64,000 bases of DNA from JARDZU01 sp963730285 (GTDB lineage: Bacteria > Actinomycetota > Acidimicrobiia > Spongiisociales > ZC4RG35), in contig CAVSQY010000008.1 in assembly GCA_963730285.1 (NCBI GenBank), positions 248,001 to 312,000 on the forward strand, read 5' to 3'. The position numbers and the translations under genes were made by a program. The notes beneath the pieces are model-generated. The model was given only the letters and a program-made list of their open reading frames with translations. It did not search any database and was not told where the DNA came from. Within the stretch, counting starts at the first letter, position 1, and each line of letters opens with the position of its first letter. Shown here one piece after another: positions 34,143-43,350 of this stretch.

Positions 34143-35713
34143 CGCAGTGCCCGGATGTACCCGTCGCGAGAGCCGATGTAGATGCTGCCCTTCCAGATCG
34201 CAGGTGTCGATTCGAGACAGGCACCACCGAGGTTCAACGACCACAACTCGACTGGGTTTCGAGGATTGTCGAGCGAATAGGCCCTGACGTCTCCACTACA
34301 AGTGGCGGTGACCAGTGTGCCGTCCACTATGGAGGGTGACGACCAGGAGTGGAATCCAACGTCGTCGCTCCAGAGCACGGCGCCGGTGTCGGCGTCGACG
34401 GCGATGAGCTGTCCTTGTTGGATATTGACATAGACGACACCCTCATAGAGGGCGGGTGTCGACCAGGATCCCGAGTCCGCGCTTCCCGAGGTGAGGTCCA
34501 CGCCCCAGACACGCGGATCGTCTTCGGCATAGGGATTGAGCTTGATGAGCTGGCCGACCTCCAGATTGCGAGCTCGCTCCACCGATCCCATCTGAGATGG
34601 CTCGTGTTCGATGGCGACATAGAGCATCCCACCCTCATCGACGGTCATCGTCGCGTCGATATCACCACCCGCGTAGTAGTCGAACACGATCGGGGCCTCG
34701 CCATTGAGGACATTCGACACATCGAGGCCAACCACCCTCCCCCCCGAGTTGGTGAAGTAGACCCTCTGATCGAAGACGAGAACCGAGCTCTCGATTGACA
34801 CGTTTCGACCCGACTTTGATATCAGCTCGTCGTTGTAGCCGGGCATCTCGACCAACGGGACCGGGTCGACGATCACCTTGCCATCGCTGTCGTATCCCCG
34901 GTTGAGCTTGATGGCGAAGAACCAACTGTTCTCTCCACCCTCGTACATGACATCGTCGACGATCGCGGGGTTGGAGTCCCAGTCGTTGTTCCAGATCCCG
35001 TTCACCTCACTGGCATCCATCGACCAGAGGACCGAGGGAGTTTCCCGGTCGAGGGCGAGTATTCGCAGCTTGTTGTCCCGCGACCCGGTGTACAGGAGCG
35101 GAAAACCATCCGGGTCGATCGTCACCGAGCCCTTGATGATGTCCCCGGTTTGGAACTTCGGCCTCAGATCGGCGCCGGTGTCGGCATCCACGAAGTGCAG
35201 CGCCGCGTCATATGCCCCAAAGATCAGCTCGGTGACACCATCCGGGCGCTCCCACACCGCCGGCTGACCGGTCCACCCCATGCCGCACCAGATACGCGAT
35301 TCACCACCTTCGGACGATGAATGGCACATCTGGGAGTCGGGATATCGCCAGGCCACCGTGGGCGAATCGGGAACAGGCCCCATCCCGTAATAACTCCGGG
35401 TCGGATTGCCGCGAAACATGGTGAGCCCGACGGTCGTGCCCCACGGTTGGCCGATCGTGAAGGCGGGAACCGTGCCGGGAGCCCTCACTTCGGGAGCGCT
35501 GGTGGATGTCGTGCCCGGCACCGTCGTGGTCGAGGTAGTGGACGACTCCGGCCCTTTTCCCTTGTTGTCGGCAGGCTTGGTGGTGGTCGGGCTCACTGGT
35601 GTGGTTATGTCGATGTTTCCCTTAGGTCCGCCTCCGGCGATGAAGAAAGCAGACACCCCGAGGACACATCCCCCGGCAACCACGGCAAGGATCTGGCCGG
35701 TCCGCTCCTTCAT
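34139..35713 (-). CDS. Exported PQQ-like beta-propeller protein
   Basis: A 524-residue protein with an N-terminal membrane anchor (ILAVVAGGCVLGVSAFFIAGG), a long Ser/Thr linker (about residues 35-75) and repeated blades of the PQQ/pyrrolo-quinoline WD-like type: LHFVDADTGADL, VVGLDVSNVL, LIAVDADTGAVLWSDDVG and IYIGSRDGYIRAL. No PQQ-binding dehydrogenase residues are clear, so it may be a structural or sensory propeller. Cys pairs (MCHSS, WCGMG, TCSGD, GACLE) suggest disulfides. Confidence 0.82.
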   Translation of the reverse strand: MKERTGQILAVVAGGCVLGVSAFFIAGGGPKGNIDITTPVSPTTTKPADNKGKGPESSTTSTTTVPGTTSTSAPEVRAPGTVPAFTIGQPWGTTVGLTMFRGNPTRSYYGMGPVPDSPTVAWRYPDSQMCHSSSEGGESRIWCGMGWTGQPAVWERPDGVTELIFGAYDAALHFVDADTGADLRPKFQTGDIIKGSVTIDPDGFPLLYTGSRDNKLRILALDRETPSVLWSMDASEVNGIWNNDWDSNPAIVDDVMYEGGENSWFFAIKLNRGYDSDGKVIVDPVPLVEMPGYNDELISKSGRNVSIESSVLVFDQRVYFTNSGGRVVGLDVSNVLNGEAPIVFDYYAGGDIDATMTVDEGGMLYVAIEHEPSQMGSVERARNLEVGQLIKLNPYAEDDPRVWGVDLTSGSADSGSWSTPALYEGVVYVNIQQGQLIAVDADTGAVLWSDDVGFHSWSSPSIVDGTLVTATCSGDVRAYSLDNPRNPVELWSLNLGGACLESTPAIWKGSIYIGSRDGYIRALR

Positions 35714-35725
35714 CGCCGACGCAAA

Positions 35726-36823
35726 TCAGGAAGGGGGCCCACAGGGGGGCTCGGCAGTGAGCACCGGATGTCCATGACTCTCGATGTAAGCCGGGATGAG
35801 ACACGCATCGATGGATCCGTCCGGCGACACCACGACCCTGGCTACAGCGGTGGTCGCGCTGGGCTCGGACAGATGTGGCCAGACGAAGTTCGCCAGAGAC
35901 CAGAACACCGGTGCCCCGTCGATAAAGTCGAGTGGTTGGAGACGATGAGAATGACCGCCGAAGATGATGTCGGCGCCGGCATCGACCATCGCCTGGGCGC
36001 GCTCGACGTCATCGGCATCCGGGGTCGTGGCCAACTCATGACCCCAATGGACCACGACTACCACGAGATCCGCTACTTCGTCGGCCGCCTTGACCGCCTC
36101 GACCATGGACCCGGTGTCGTTGCCACTACGCATGCCGGGCGTGTCCTCGGTGGCATACCAGGACGGGTCGGGGGCGACACCGCCGAATCCGACCACGGCA
36201 ATCTTCCACCCGTTGACTTCGAACAAGGCAGGCTGGCCGGCCTCGTCAACATTTCGACCCGCCCCGACCGGGGCGACACCCGCTGCGATCAGACTGTCAC
36301 GCCCGTCGACCAGGGCCTCCTTGCCAAAGTCACCCGAGTGGTTGTTGCCCATGTTGGCAACGTCTACTCCGTTGGCCGCCAGGGAGGGCAACGCTTCGGC
36401 AGGGCACCTGAAGACAAACGCCTTGTCCAACGGCTCGCCGATGTCGGATGGGGTGCATTCGAGGTTGATGATGGTCAGGTCGTCGTCGAGGAAGAAGCCA
36501 TCGAGCCCCGACCAGGCATGATCCCATCCGTTCGTCGCCAGGGCGGGGATGTAATCGGGGTCGACCGCCACGTCACCGGTTCCCTGGATCACCAAGTAGC
36601 CCTTGGGTGGGATGGTTGTCGTGGTGGTGGTCGAAGTCGTCGTGGTCGAGGTCGAGGTGGTGGTCGAAGTACTCGTGGTCGCGGCACCCCCGATGACCAA
36701 TGACGTCGGGAAGGCGTCGGCGGTGCCATCGTTCAAACCCGACATGAGAAACAAGGTTGTGCCGAGCGCGGCACCACCGACCAACGTCAACAGGATCCGG
36801 AGGATTCGGGGCATGGGCTGCAA
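35726..36823 (-). CDS. CapA-family protein with Thr/Ser linker
   Basis: A 365-residue exported protein: anchor or signal (RILLTLVGGAALGTTLFLMSG), a Ser/Thr linker, then the CapA domain with IQGTGDVAVDPDY, LTIINLECTPSD, VANMGNNHSGDFGKEALVDG, VVVVHWGHELATTPDADDVERAQ, IIFGGHSHRLQPLDFI and WSLANFVWP. The start ATG 36823 or 36814 is close to the divergent membrane protein gene. It forms a block of surface proteins with the next two minus-strand genes. Confidence 0.83.
   Translation of the reverse strand: MQPMPRILRILLTLVGGAALGTTLFLMSGLNDGTADAFPTSLVIGGAATTSTSTTTSTSTTTTSTTTTTTIPPKGYLVIQGTGDVAVDPDYIPALATNGWDHAWSGLDGFFLDDDLTIINLECTPSDIGEPLDKAFVFRCPAEALPSLAANGVDVANMGNNHSGDFGKEALVDGRDSLIAAGVAPVGAGRNVDEAGQPALFEVNGWKIAVVGFGGVAPDPSWYATEDTPGMRSGNDTGSMVEAVKAADEVADLVVVVVHWGHELATTPDADDVERAQAMVDAGADIIFGGHSHRLQPLDFIDGAPVFWSLANFVWPHLSEPSATTAVARVVVSPDGSIDACLIPAYIESHGHPVLTAEPPCGPPS
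36615..36685. repeat. Low-complexity GTGGTCGAGGTCGAAG-type repeat
   Basis: Imperfect short repeats of GTGGT and GTCGAGGT units. They encode the Ser/Thr-rich linker of the CapA protein on the minus strand. Confidence 0.6.
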
Positions 36824-36898
36824 ATCAGGTTATCGGCCTCCACCCGATTATCGGCTGTGCTCATCCAGACATGGCGTAATCTCACGAGCTCGAGACCA

Positions 36899-38134
36899 AT
36901 GAAAGGGCCGGTCACCTTGAATCGTGGCGTCACGTGGACCGTCTGGGTATTTGCCTCGCTGATCCTCGTCGGAACCGTGGTCGGCATCGCCCAAGGGTTG
37001 GCCGACGGCCAGTTCGTCGGGACGACTTTGGACCAGGCAGGAGCATTGGCCTGGAACCTCCTACCACTCTCGTTCGCTGCGACTGCGGCGGTGATCGTTT
37101 CCAGACAACCCCGCAACCTGGTCGGATGGCTACTGATGGTTCCCGCCCTTGCCGCACCGGGAGACACCATCTTCGCCCCGGTGCTGGATGCCCTGACGAG
37201 ACGGCCCGACGTTCTGTCGGGGTGGCAGGTGGCGGCCTTGTTCTGGAGCAATTGGTCGTGGATCCTTCTGATCTTTCCCGTGTTTCATCTGCTGTGGGTC
37301 TTCCCAACCGGCAGGCTGCTGTCGAGACGATGGCGCCTGGTCGTGGCATTGGAGGTCACCATGGCCACCGTGCTTCTGGCGGCTTCACTCTTCGGATCGA
37401 GCATCGGGCCTGTGGACAGTTGGCAGATGGCCAATCCGATCGGGTTCATCCCGATCGGAGCGTTCGACTTCATCTATGGCAACGACAACTTCGTCTGGAC
37501 AATCGGTCTTCTGGTGCTCACAGTGGCGGGTGTCGCCGCGATAGCCCTGCGCTACCGCAATTCCGGGACGGTCGAGCGAGGGCAGATCAAATGGTTGCTA
37601 TACGCGGTCGCAGTGTTTGGCTTGGTCTACGCGGCGGCAGCCTCGTTCACGAGCTTCGCCGATGGCGGGATCTTCGATCTCTTGCTCGCCACAACGCTGA
37701 TGTCCATCCCCGTCAGCATCGGGATCGCCGTCCTCAGATATCGACTCTTCGACATCGATCTGATCATCCGAAGGACCCTCGTATACACGGTGTTGACCGG
37801 GACATTGATCGGCATCTACGTCGGGTCCGTGGTGATCCTCCAAAACTTGATCGGAGGCGCCATAGGAGAACAGTCACCACTCACCGTGGCAGCCTCCACC
37901 CTCCTGATCGCCTCACTGTTCAACCCGGTGCGTCATCGCCTCCAGCGAGTGGTCGATCGCAACCTGTTCCGATCCAAATACAACACTCAAAAGGTGGTGG
38001 AGGCGTTCGTCGCCACTACTCGCGACCAGGCAGATGTCGATCAGCTCGCCGCCGACCTCCTACAACTGGTCGAGAACACCCTCCAGCCCAGCGTCCAAGG
38101 CGTCTGGGTCAAAGGCGCTGCTCAGAGGATCTGA
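36899..38134 (+). CDS. Multi-pass membrane protein related to sensor-kinase input domains
   Basis: A 411-residue protein with about eight or nine membrane helices. The blocks RLFDIDLIIRRTLVYTVLTGTLIGIYVGSVVILQ and RVVDRNLFRSKYNTQKVVEAFVATTRDQADVDQLAADLLQLVENTLQP match the membrane input region seen in many actinobacterial histidine kinases, but the HisKA and ATPase domains are absent. It ends soon after the coiled linker. It may be a stand-alone receptor. ATG 36899 is chosen; GTG 36857 is possible. It ends 13 bases inside the convergent ATPase gene. Confidence 0.7.
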   Translation: MKGPVTLNRGVTWTVWVFASLILVGTVVGIAQGLADGQFVGTTLDQAGALAWNLLPLSFAATAAVIVSRQPRNLVGWLLMVPALAAPGDTIFAPVLDALTRRPDVLSGWQVAALFWSNWSWILLIFPVFHLLWVFPTGRLLSRRWRLVVALEVTMATVLLAASLFGSSIGPVDSWQMANPIGFIPIGAFDFIYGNDNFVWTIGLLVLTVAGVAAIALRYRNSGTVERGQIKWLLYAVAVFGLVYAAAASFTSFADGGIFDLLLATTLMSIPVSIGIAVLRYRLFDIDLIIRRTLVYTVLTGTLIGIYVGSVVILQNLIGGAIGEQSPLTVAASTLLIASLFNPVRHRLQRVVDRNLFRSKYNTQKVVEAFVATTRDQADVDQLAADLLQLVENTLQPSVQGVWVKGAAQRI

Positions 38135-38901
38135 CTGAGGAAGAGCTTGGTCCGGTCTTCCTGAGGATCGGTGAAGAAGTGCTCCGGCGTCCCCACTTCG
38201 ACTATCTCGCCGTCGGCCATGAACACCACCCGGTTGGCCACGGCGCGGGCAAACCCCATCTCGTGCGTGACGACGATCATGGTCATGCCCCCCTCGGCTA
38301 GCTCGACCATGACATCGAGCACCTCCTTGATCATCTCGGGATCGAGGGCGGATGTCGGCTCGTCGAACAACATCACCTTGGGTTGCATTGCCAAGGCCCG
38401 GGCGATGGCCACCCGTTGTTGCTGACCACCTGAGAGCTGACCCGGGTACTTGCGCGCCTGCTCGGGGATCTGCACTCGCTCCAGCATCTCGAGACCGAGC
38501 TCCTCGGCTTCCTTCTTGGGGAGCCGGCGAACCTGGCGCGGGGCCAACGTGATGTTGTCCATGATCGAGAGGTGAGGGAACAGGTTGAATTGCTGGAAGA
38601 CCATCCCGGTCTCACGTCTGATCTCTTGGATGTTCCTCAGATCATCAGACAGCTCGGTCCCATCGACCACGATTCGGCCGGCATCGTGCTTCTCCAACCG
38701 GTTGATGCATCGGATCATGGTGGACTTGCCCGAGCCGGAGGGTCCGATCACGACCACCACCTCCTGACGGCCAACCTTGAGGTTGATGTCCTTGAGGGCC
38801 TGGAACGTCCCAAAGAACTTGTCGACGTGCTCCAACTCGATGGCAGCATCCCCCATCGCCTGCGTGGCGTCGGCGAATACTGACGGTCTGGCATCGGTCA
38901 T
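38122..38901 (-). CDS. Polar amino-acid ABC transporter ATP-binding protein (system 3)
   Basis: A 259-residue ATPase. Walker A GPSGSGKST, Q-loop FQQFNLFPHLS, signature LSGGQQQRVAIARALA, Walker B VMLFDEPTSALDPE and the switch His in VVTHEMGFARAVA are intact. The glutamine/general amino-acid (GlnQ/AapP) type is clear from TLAPRQVRRLPKKEAEELG. ATG 38901 overlaps the permease stop (ATGA). Confidence 0.95.
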   Translation of the reverse strand: MTDARPSVFADATQAMGDAAIELEHVDKFFGTFQALKDINLKVGRQEVVVVIGPSGSGKSTMIRCINRLEKHDAGRIVVDGTELSDDLRNIQEIRRETGMVFQQFNLFPHLSIMDNITLAPRQVRRLPKKEAEELGLEMLERVQIPEQARKYPGQLSGGQQQRVAIARALAMQPKVMLFDEPTSALDPEMIKEVLDVMVELAEGGMTMIVVTHEMGFARAVANRVVFMADGEIVEVGTPEHFFTDPQEDRTKLFLSQIL

Positions 38902-40151
38902 CTCGTGCCCACTCCTAGCTTTCTCTCCAAACGTTGGCTTTCCCGCGACATGGTGAACGATCCCACCCAGAACAGGAAGGCGACAAAGGCGAGGGTCTCG
39001 ATTATCAATCCCTGCCCGCGGAACACGTCCTGTTGGGTGATCACCCTCGCTCCCCGCAACAGATCGAGGACACCGAGGGCGAGACCGGCAAGGGTGGTGT
39101 CCTTGAACAACGAGATGAATTGGCCGATCTGGGCCGGTATCACATTCCGCAGGGCCTGGGGGAGGATTATGCGTGTCGTTTGGGTGAACGGGCTCAGACC
39201 CAGGGCCTTTGCCGCCTCTTCCTGACCTCTCGGCACCGATTGGAGCCCACCGCGGACAATCTCGGCCAGATAGGCCGCGGTGAACAATGTGAACGTGACC
39301 ACGGCCCGCACCGTCTTGCTGGGGGCGATCGAGGCCGGGACGAAGAACTCCAGGGACACGTTGGCCAACAACAACAACACATAGAGGGGAGCTCCGCGCA
39401 CGAACTCGATATAGGCGATCGACAGCGAGCGGAGCAGGGGAAGCTTCGACCTACGACCGAGAGCGAGGAGGACCCCCAGTGGGAAGGAGAGGATGATCCC
39501 GGCGGCGGCCGAGGTGAGGTTGAACATGAAGCCCTCCCATTCGGCAAATGGGACGGCATCGACGAGATAGAAGAAGACGACGAACGGTGTCGCAGCCATG
39601 ATCAGGATACCGAGCCGACCGAGCAGCGACGGGACGGCCATTGCCCCGAGACGGGACCCGATCTGCCACCCCAAGAGGACTCCGACCAGAAGGCCGAGTC
39701 CGGCCAGCCACGGTCCACCGCTGCTGGTGAGCAGCAGGAGGAGCAAGACCGTGGCGATGATCAGGCCGAAGCGCCGGGTCAGGTCGGCGGCCCTCGTCCA
39801 ACCGCTGAGCAGCTCGCCCTCGTCGGCAAGTCGGAGCTGACGGGCCCGAATCAACCCGGCGATGACGCCTCCCCACAGGCCCATCACACCCAATGCCACT
39901 GCGATCCGTGGCAGATGCTCCGGGGGCCAGCGTCCGACCAACAGCAACTTGAGGTTGACCCGAATGATCTCCCAGCGAGCGGTGACGAAGACAAAGTTGA
40001 GGAATTGGAACACCAGATAGATCCCCAAAGCCCCGAACACCATTGTGAGCAGACCATCCCACTTGGACCGAAACAGGTTGTGACGCATCCAGGCGACTAC
40101 CGGAGAAGGAGGAGACGACGAAGTCGGCCTCGTGGGGGCAAGATCGGTCAT
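38898..40151 (-). CDS. Polar amino-acid ABC transporter permease (AapM-like, system 3)
   Basis: A 417-residue permease longer than most His/Glu/Gln permeases, as in AapM/BztC. Several helices and a long middle part precede the conserved core SIAYIEFVRGAPLYVLLLL, AAYLAEIVRGGLQSVPRGQEEAAKALGLSPFTQTTRIILPQALRNVIPAQ with the EAA loop, and a C-terminal Arg/Lys tail. ATG 40151 overlaps the partner permease by four bases; a longer open frame upstream is spurious. Confidence 0.92.
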   Translation of the reverse strand: MTDLAPTRPTSSSPPSPVVAWMRHNLFRSKWDGLLTMVFGALGIYLVFQFLNFVFVTARWEIIRVNLKLLLVGRWPPEHLPRIAVALGVMGLWGGVIAGLIRARQLRLADEGELLSGWTRAADLTRRFGLIIATVLLLLLLTSSGGPWLAGLGLLVGVLLGWQIGSRLGAMAVPSLLGRLGILIMAATPFVVFFYLVDAVPFAEWEGFMFNLTSAAAGIILSFPLGVLLALGRRSKLPLLRSLSIAYIEFVRGAPLYVLLLLANVSLEFFVPASIAPSKTVRAVVTFTLFTAAYLAEIVRGGLQSVPRGQEEAAKALGLSPFTQTTRIILPQALRNVIPAQIGQFISLFKDTTLAGLALGVLDLLRGARVITQQDVFRGQGLIIETLAFVAFLFWVGSFTMSRESQRLERKLGVGTR

Positions 40152-41311
40152 CTCTCCACCAAGGCGAATCGGCGATTGGCCACATTGACGAAGGACGAGG
40201 TGACAAGAGACATCATCACGTAGAAGACCAGTGCGATGGTGAAGGCCGGGACCGCAGGCGAGCCATTGCCCACAGTGATCTGAGTGACGTTGGTCAACTC
40301 GAAATAGGCGAACCCGGCTCCCAGAGACGAGTTCTTGAGCAGGTTCAGGTATTGATTGCCCAGGGGTGGGATCGCGATCCGCATCGCCTGGGGCAACACC
40401 ACGTTCCACATTCGCTGAAATGGGCTCAGAGCGAGGGCGCTGGCCGCTTCGCCCTGGCCCCGGGGAACGGCCTGGATCGATCCGCGTACGATCTCGGCGA
40501 TGTGACTGGCGGTGTAGATGACCAGGGCGATGAGCACCGCGAAATAGGAGGGGTCGATCTTGATCCCACCCACGATCTGAAGGCCAACCCGGGCGGGAAG
40601 GGTCAGGTTGAAGCCAAATGCCAACCAGCCCGACACCAGGACGAGCAACAGGAAGACCGAGCCAATGAGCCCGGAGCGGGCGGGTGCTCCGGTGGCCTCT
40701 GACACAGAGCGTCTCCATCTCGCGATGAGCCACCAGCCTGCGATGCCGACGACCAGCAAGAGAAAGATGATCCCGCCGGAGTTCCCCTCATACCAGGGGA
40801 CACCGATCCCCCGATTGGAGATCACCAACCACCCGAGCGGCAGCCAGGCCTCCTGAATCCTCGGTAGAGCTTGCAGAACCACACCGAGGAAGGTGAAGAC
40901 CATTATCACCAGAAGCGGGAGATTCCTGATCACCTCGACGTAGATGGTCGAGAGCTTGTTGACCACCCAGTTGGTGGAGAGACGCCCGATTCCGATGAGG
41001 ATCCCGAGGATCGTGGCCATGATGATGCCCACCACCGCCACCCTGATGGTGTTGAGGATCCCGATGACGAAGGCCGACCGGACTGCCTGGGTCTGGGCAA
41101 AGTCACTCCCGGTGATCTCGAAGTTCGCCGGGTTGGAGAGAAAGTCGAAGTTGGTGGGAATGCCGCTCGAGGCAGTGTTGGCGGTGTAGTTGCCCAACAG
41201 CCAATACACGATGGCGGCGACCACGGCGAAGACCACCAGCTGGAACACCCAAGACAGGACGCGGACATTCCGCCACAACGGCGGTCTAGGCGCCTTTTCA
41301 ATGGTCGTCAT
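40148..41311 (-). CDS. Polar amino-acid ABC transporter permease (AapQ-like, system 3)
   Basis: A 387-residue permease. The core motifs are YVEVIRNLPLLVIMVF and ASHIAEIVRGSIQAVPRGQGEAASALALSPFQRMWNVVLPQAMRIAIPPLGNQY. It has about eight helices and a large periplasmic/insert region (ALPRIQEAWLPLGWLVISNRGIG). ATG 41311 comes six bases after a perfect palindrome and has no ribosome site, so translation may depend on RNA structure. Confidence 0.93.
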   Translation of the reverse strand: MTTIEKAPRPPLWRNVRVLSWVFQLVVFAVVAAIVYWLLGNYTANTASSGIPTNFDFLSNPANFEITGSDFAQTQAVRSAFVIGILNTIRVAVVGIIMATILGILIGIGRLSTNWVVNKLSTIYVEVIRNLPLLVIMVFTFLGVVLQALPRIQEAWLPLGWLVISNRGIGVPWYEGNSGGIIFLLLVVGIAGWWLIARWRRSVSEATGAPARSGLIGSVFLLLVLVSGWLAFGFNLTLPARVGLQIVGGIKIDPSYFAVLIALVIYTASHIAEIVRGSIQAVPRGQGEAASALALSPFQRMWNVVLPQAMRIAIPPLGNQYLNLLKNSSLGAGFAYFELTNVTQITVGNGSPAVPAFTIALVFYVMMSLVTSSFVNVANRRFALVER

Positions 41312-41317
41312 GATCGA

Positions 41318-41355
41318 GAGGGTGTGGGTCGGCGAATTCGCCGACCCACACCCTC
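41318..41355. repeat. Perfect 38-bp palindrome between binding protein and permease genes
   Basis: Each arm is 19 bases, 41318-41336 and 41337-41355, starting GAGGGTGTGGG and meeting at GCGAA|TTCGC. It begins eight bases after the binding-protein stop and ends six bases before the permease start. In RNA it gives a very stable hairpin, likely an mRNA-end protector or partial terminator that lets the binding protein be made in excess. Confidence 0.85.
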
Positions 41356-41363
41356 ATTGAGCT

Positions 41364-42506
41364 CTACCGATAAGGCGGTGGATAGAGCAGGCCACCATCG
41401 GTCCAGAGTGCATTGACCCCACGCTCGAGACCCAACGGCGTCAGGTTCCGCTCGAAGATCTCGCCGTAGTTGCCGACCTGCTTCACCACCTGATAGGCGA
41501 AGTCGGTGGGGAGCCCGAGACCGGGGTCGAGGACCGTCATGGCCCCATCGGTCTCGAATTCGGCACCGAGGAATCGCTTGATGTTCAAGTCCTCGCTGGA
41601 GGCCAACATGTCGTCGACGTTCTCCGATGTGATCCCGAACTCCTCAGCCTGGATCGTGGCGTAGATCGCCCAGTTGACGACCTGTGCCCAGGCGGTGTCA
41701 CCGTCGGCCACGGCAGGAGCCAAAGGCTCCTTGGAGAAGACCTCGGGCAGGATGGTCAGAGCTTCGGGCCCGTCGGGGTAAACCGAGCGCAATCCGGTCA
41801 GCTGGCTGACATCCGAGCTCCAACCGTCACACTGACCAGCGAGGAAGGCCTCCTGGATCAGGTCGGGGTCGTCGAAGGGGCGCACCTCCCAGTCCAGACC
41901 CAGACGGTCCGCCTCGGTGACCGCGTTACCCTCGGTAGTGGTCCCCTTGGCCACACAGACCACAACGCCATCGAGATCGGACACACTGGTATAGCCACTG
42001 TCCGTCGCCACCATCATCCCCTGCCCGTCATAGAAGTTGGGCTGGAGGAATGTCGCTCCCTCATTCCCGTCACGGGTGGCCGTAAAGGTGGTGTTTCTCA
42101 CCAGGACATCGATCTGCCCCGACTGCAGAGCAGTGAAGCGATCAGCTGTTTCCAGATCCACGTGATTCACCTTCGTGGCGTCACCAAGGACGGCCGCGGC
42201 GATCACCCGGCAGAAGTCGGAGTCGAAACCTACGTGCTCTCCCGAGTCATCGAGTACGGCGAAGCCGGGGAGGGCATCACGGGTCCCACAATTGAGCTCA
42301 TCTCGGGCGATGACCTCGTCGAGTAGTGAACCGCTGTCCCCGCCATCGCCGGGAGCCGCGGCAGTTGTGGTGGTGTCCCCCCCGCTGTTGTCGCCAGAGT
42401 CGACGGCAGCACTGGTGGTGGTCTCGTCGCCGCCACTGTCCGAGGTGCAGGCCGCCAGCACCAGCATCAGGGCGGTGAGAACCGCCAATAGTTTGCTTAC
42501 TTTCAT
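41364..42506 (-). CDS. Amino-acid ABC transporter substrate-binding lipoprotein (system 3)
   Basis: A 380-residue binding protein with a lipoprotein signal (LLAVLTALMLVLAACTS; lipobox LAAC), a Ser/Thr/Gly-rich linker (about 30-70) and a periplasmic binding domain containing LNCGTRDALPGFAV, HVGFDSDFCRVIAAAVLGD, TFTATRDGNEGATFLQP and WSSDVSQLTGL. It resembles AapJ/BztA for broad L-amino acids. GGAGG lies eight bases before ATG 42506. Confidence 0.93.
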   Translation of the reverse strand: MKVSKLLAVLTALMLVLAACTSDSGGDETTTSAAVDSGDNSGGDTTTTAAAPGDGGDSGSLLDEVIARDELNCGTRDALPGFAVLDDSGEHVGFDSDFCRVIAAAVLGDATKVNHVDLETADRFTALQSGQIDVLVRNTTFTATRDGNEGATFLQPNFYDGQGMMVATDSGYTSVSDLDGVVVCVAKGTTTEGNAVTEADRLGLDWEVRPFDDPDLIQEAFLAGQCDGWSSDVSQLTGLRSVYPDGPEALTILPEVFSKEPLAPAVADGDTAWAQVVNWAIYATIQAEEFGITSENVDDMLASSEDLNIKRFLGAEFETDGAMTVLDPGLGLPTDFAYQVVKQVGNYGEIFERNLTPLGLERGVNALWTDGGLLYPPPYR

Positions 42507-42533
42507 TTTGCCTCCATAGGGTCGCGTCACACG

Positions 42534-42551
42534 CACCAAGACAAATTGGTG
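42534..42551. promoter_or_regulatory. Inverted repeat upstream of system 3
   Basis: CACCAA and TTGGTG arms with a 6-base centre, 28 bases before the binding-protein gene. Extension with one G-T pair gives 8-base arms. Could be an operator or part of the leader. Confidence 0.35.
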
Positions 42552-42609
42552 TGCGAGTTGCAGGTGGCGACCCTAGCCATTCACCCTCCGGCTGTGCCCG
42601 GGTGTTTGG

Positions 42610-43350
42610 TCAGGCTTCGGTCATGAGGCTCAGGAAGCGTCGTGCCCGATCGGTGCTCGGATCCACCAAGACCCGAGCAGGCGGCCCCTCTTCGATGACC
42701 TTCCCCTCATCCATGAAGACCACCCGATGGGCGACATCTCGTGCGAATCCGAGCTCGTGGGAGACGACGATCATGGTCATCCCCTCCAGAGCAAGGGTCT
42801 TGATCACCGACAGGACCTCCCCAACCAGCTCGGGGTCGAGAGCGCTGGTCGGCTCGTCGAAGAGCATCAATGCCGGGCTCATAGCCAGCGCTCGAATGAT
42901 GGCCACCCGCTGTTGCTGCCCGCCCGACAGCCGGTCCGGGTACTCGTCGCGCTTGGCTCCCAGATCGAAGCGCTCCAGGAGGCGAATTGCCTCGGCCTCG
43001 GCCTCTTCGGGTGCGGTCTTGAGCACCTTTTTTGGTGCGAGCGTGATGTTATCCATCACCGACAGGTGCGGGAAAAGGTTGAAAGCCTGAAAGACGATCC
43101 CGATCTTGCGGCGGACCGAGTCGGCGTTGAACTCGGGGTCTGCGATGTCAACACCTTCGAGCAGGACCTTCCCGTCATCGATGGGCTCGAGCAGGTTGAT
43201 GCAGCGGAGAAGCGTGGACTTTCCCGAGCCGGAGGGCCCGACAACCGCCACCACCTCGTGTTTGGACAATTGCAGGCTGACATCGGAGAGCACCACCAGG
43301 TCGCCGAACTCCTTCCAAACGTGCTCGACTGCGAGTAGGGGAGAGCTCAC
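42610..43350 (-). CDS. Polar amino-acid ABC transporter ATP-binding protein (system 2)
   Basis: A 246-residue ATPase with Walker A GPSGSGKST, Q-loop FQAFNLFPHLS, signature LSGGQQQRVAIIRALA, Walker B LMLFDEPTSALDPE and switch His VVSHELGFARDVA. GTG 43350 overlaps the permease stop (ATGTGA). The longer open frame is not coding. Confidence 0.94.
   Translation of the reverse strand: MSSPLLAVEHVWKEFGDLVVLSDVSLQLSKHEVVAVVGPSGSGKSTLLRCINLLEPIDDGKVLLEGVDIADPEFNADSVRRKIGIVFQAFNLFPHLSVMDNITLAPKKVLKTAPEEAEAEAIRLLERFDLGAKRDEYPDRLSGGQQQRVAIIRALAMSPALMLFDEPTSALDPELVGEVLSVIKTLALEGMTMIVVSHELGFARDVAHRVVFMDEGKVIEEGPPARVLVDPSTDRARRFLSLMTEA

Noticed and set aside
35321..36703. 460-codon open frame on the plus strand
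   Set aside because: Antisense of the beta-propeller and CapA genes; no recognisable motif.
36830..36855. Direct repeat TTATCGGC at 18-base distance in a divergent region
   Set aside because: Eight bases is too short to be convincing without conservation data.
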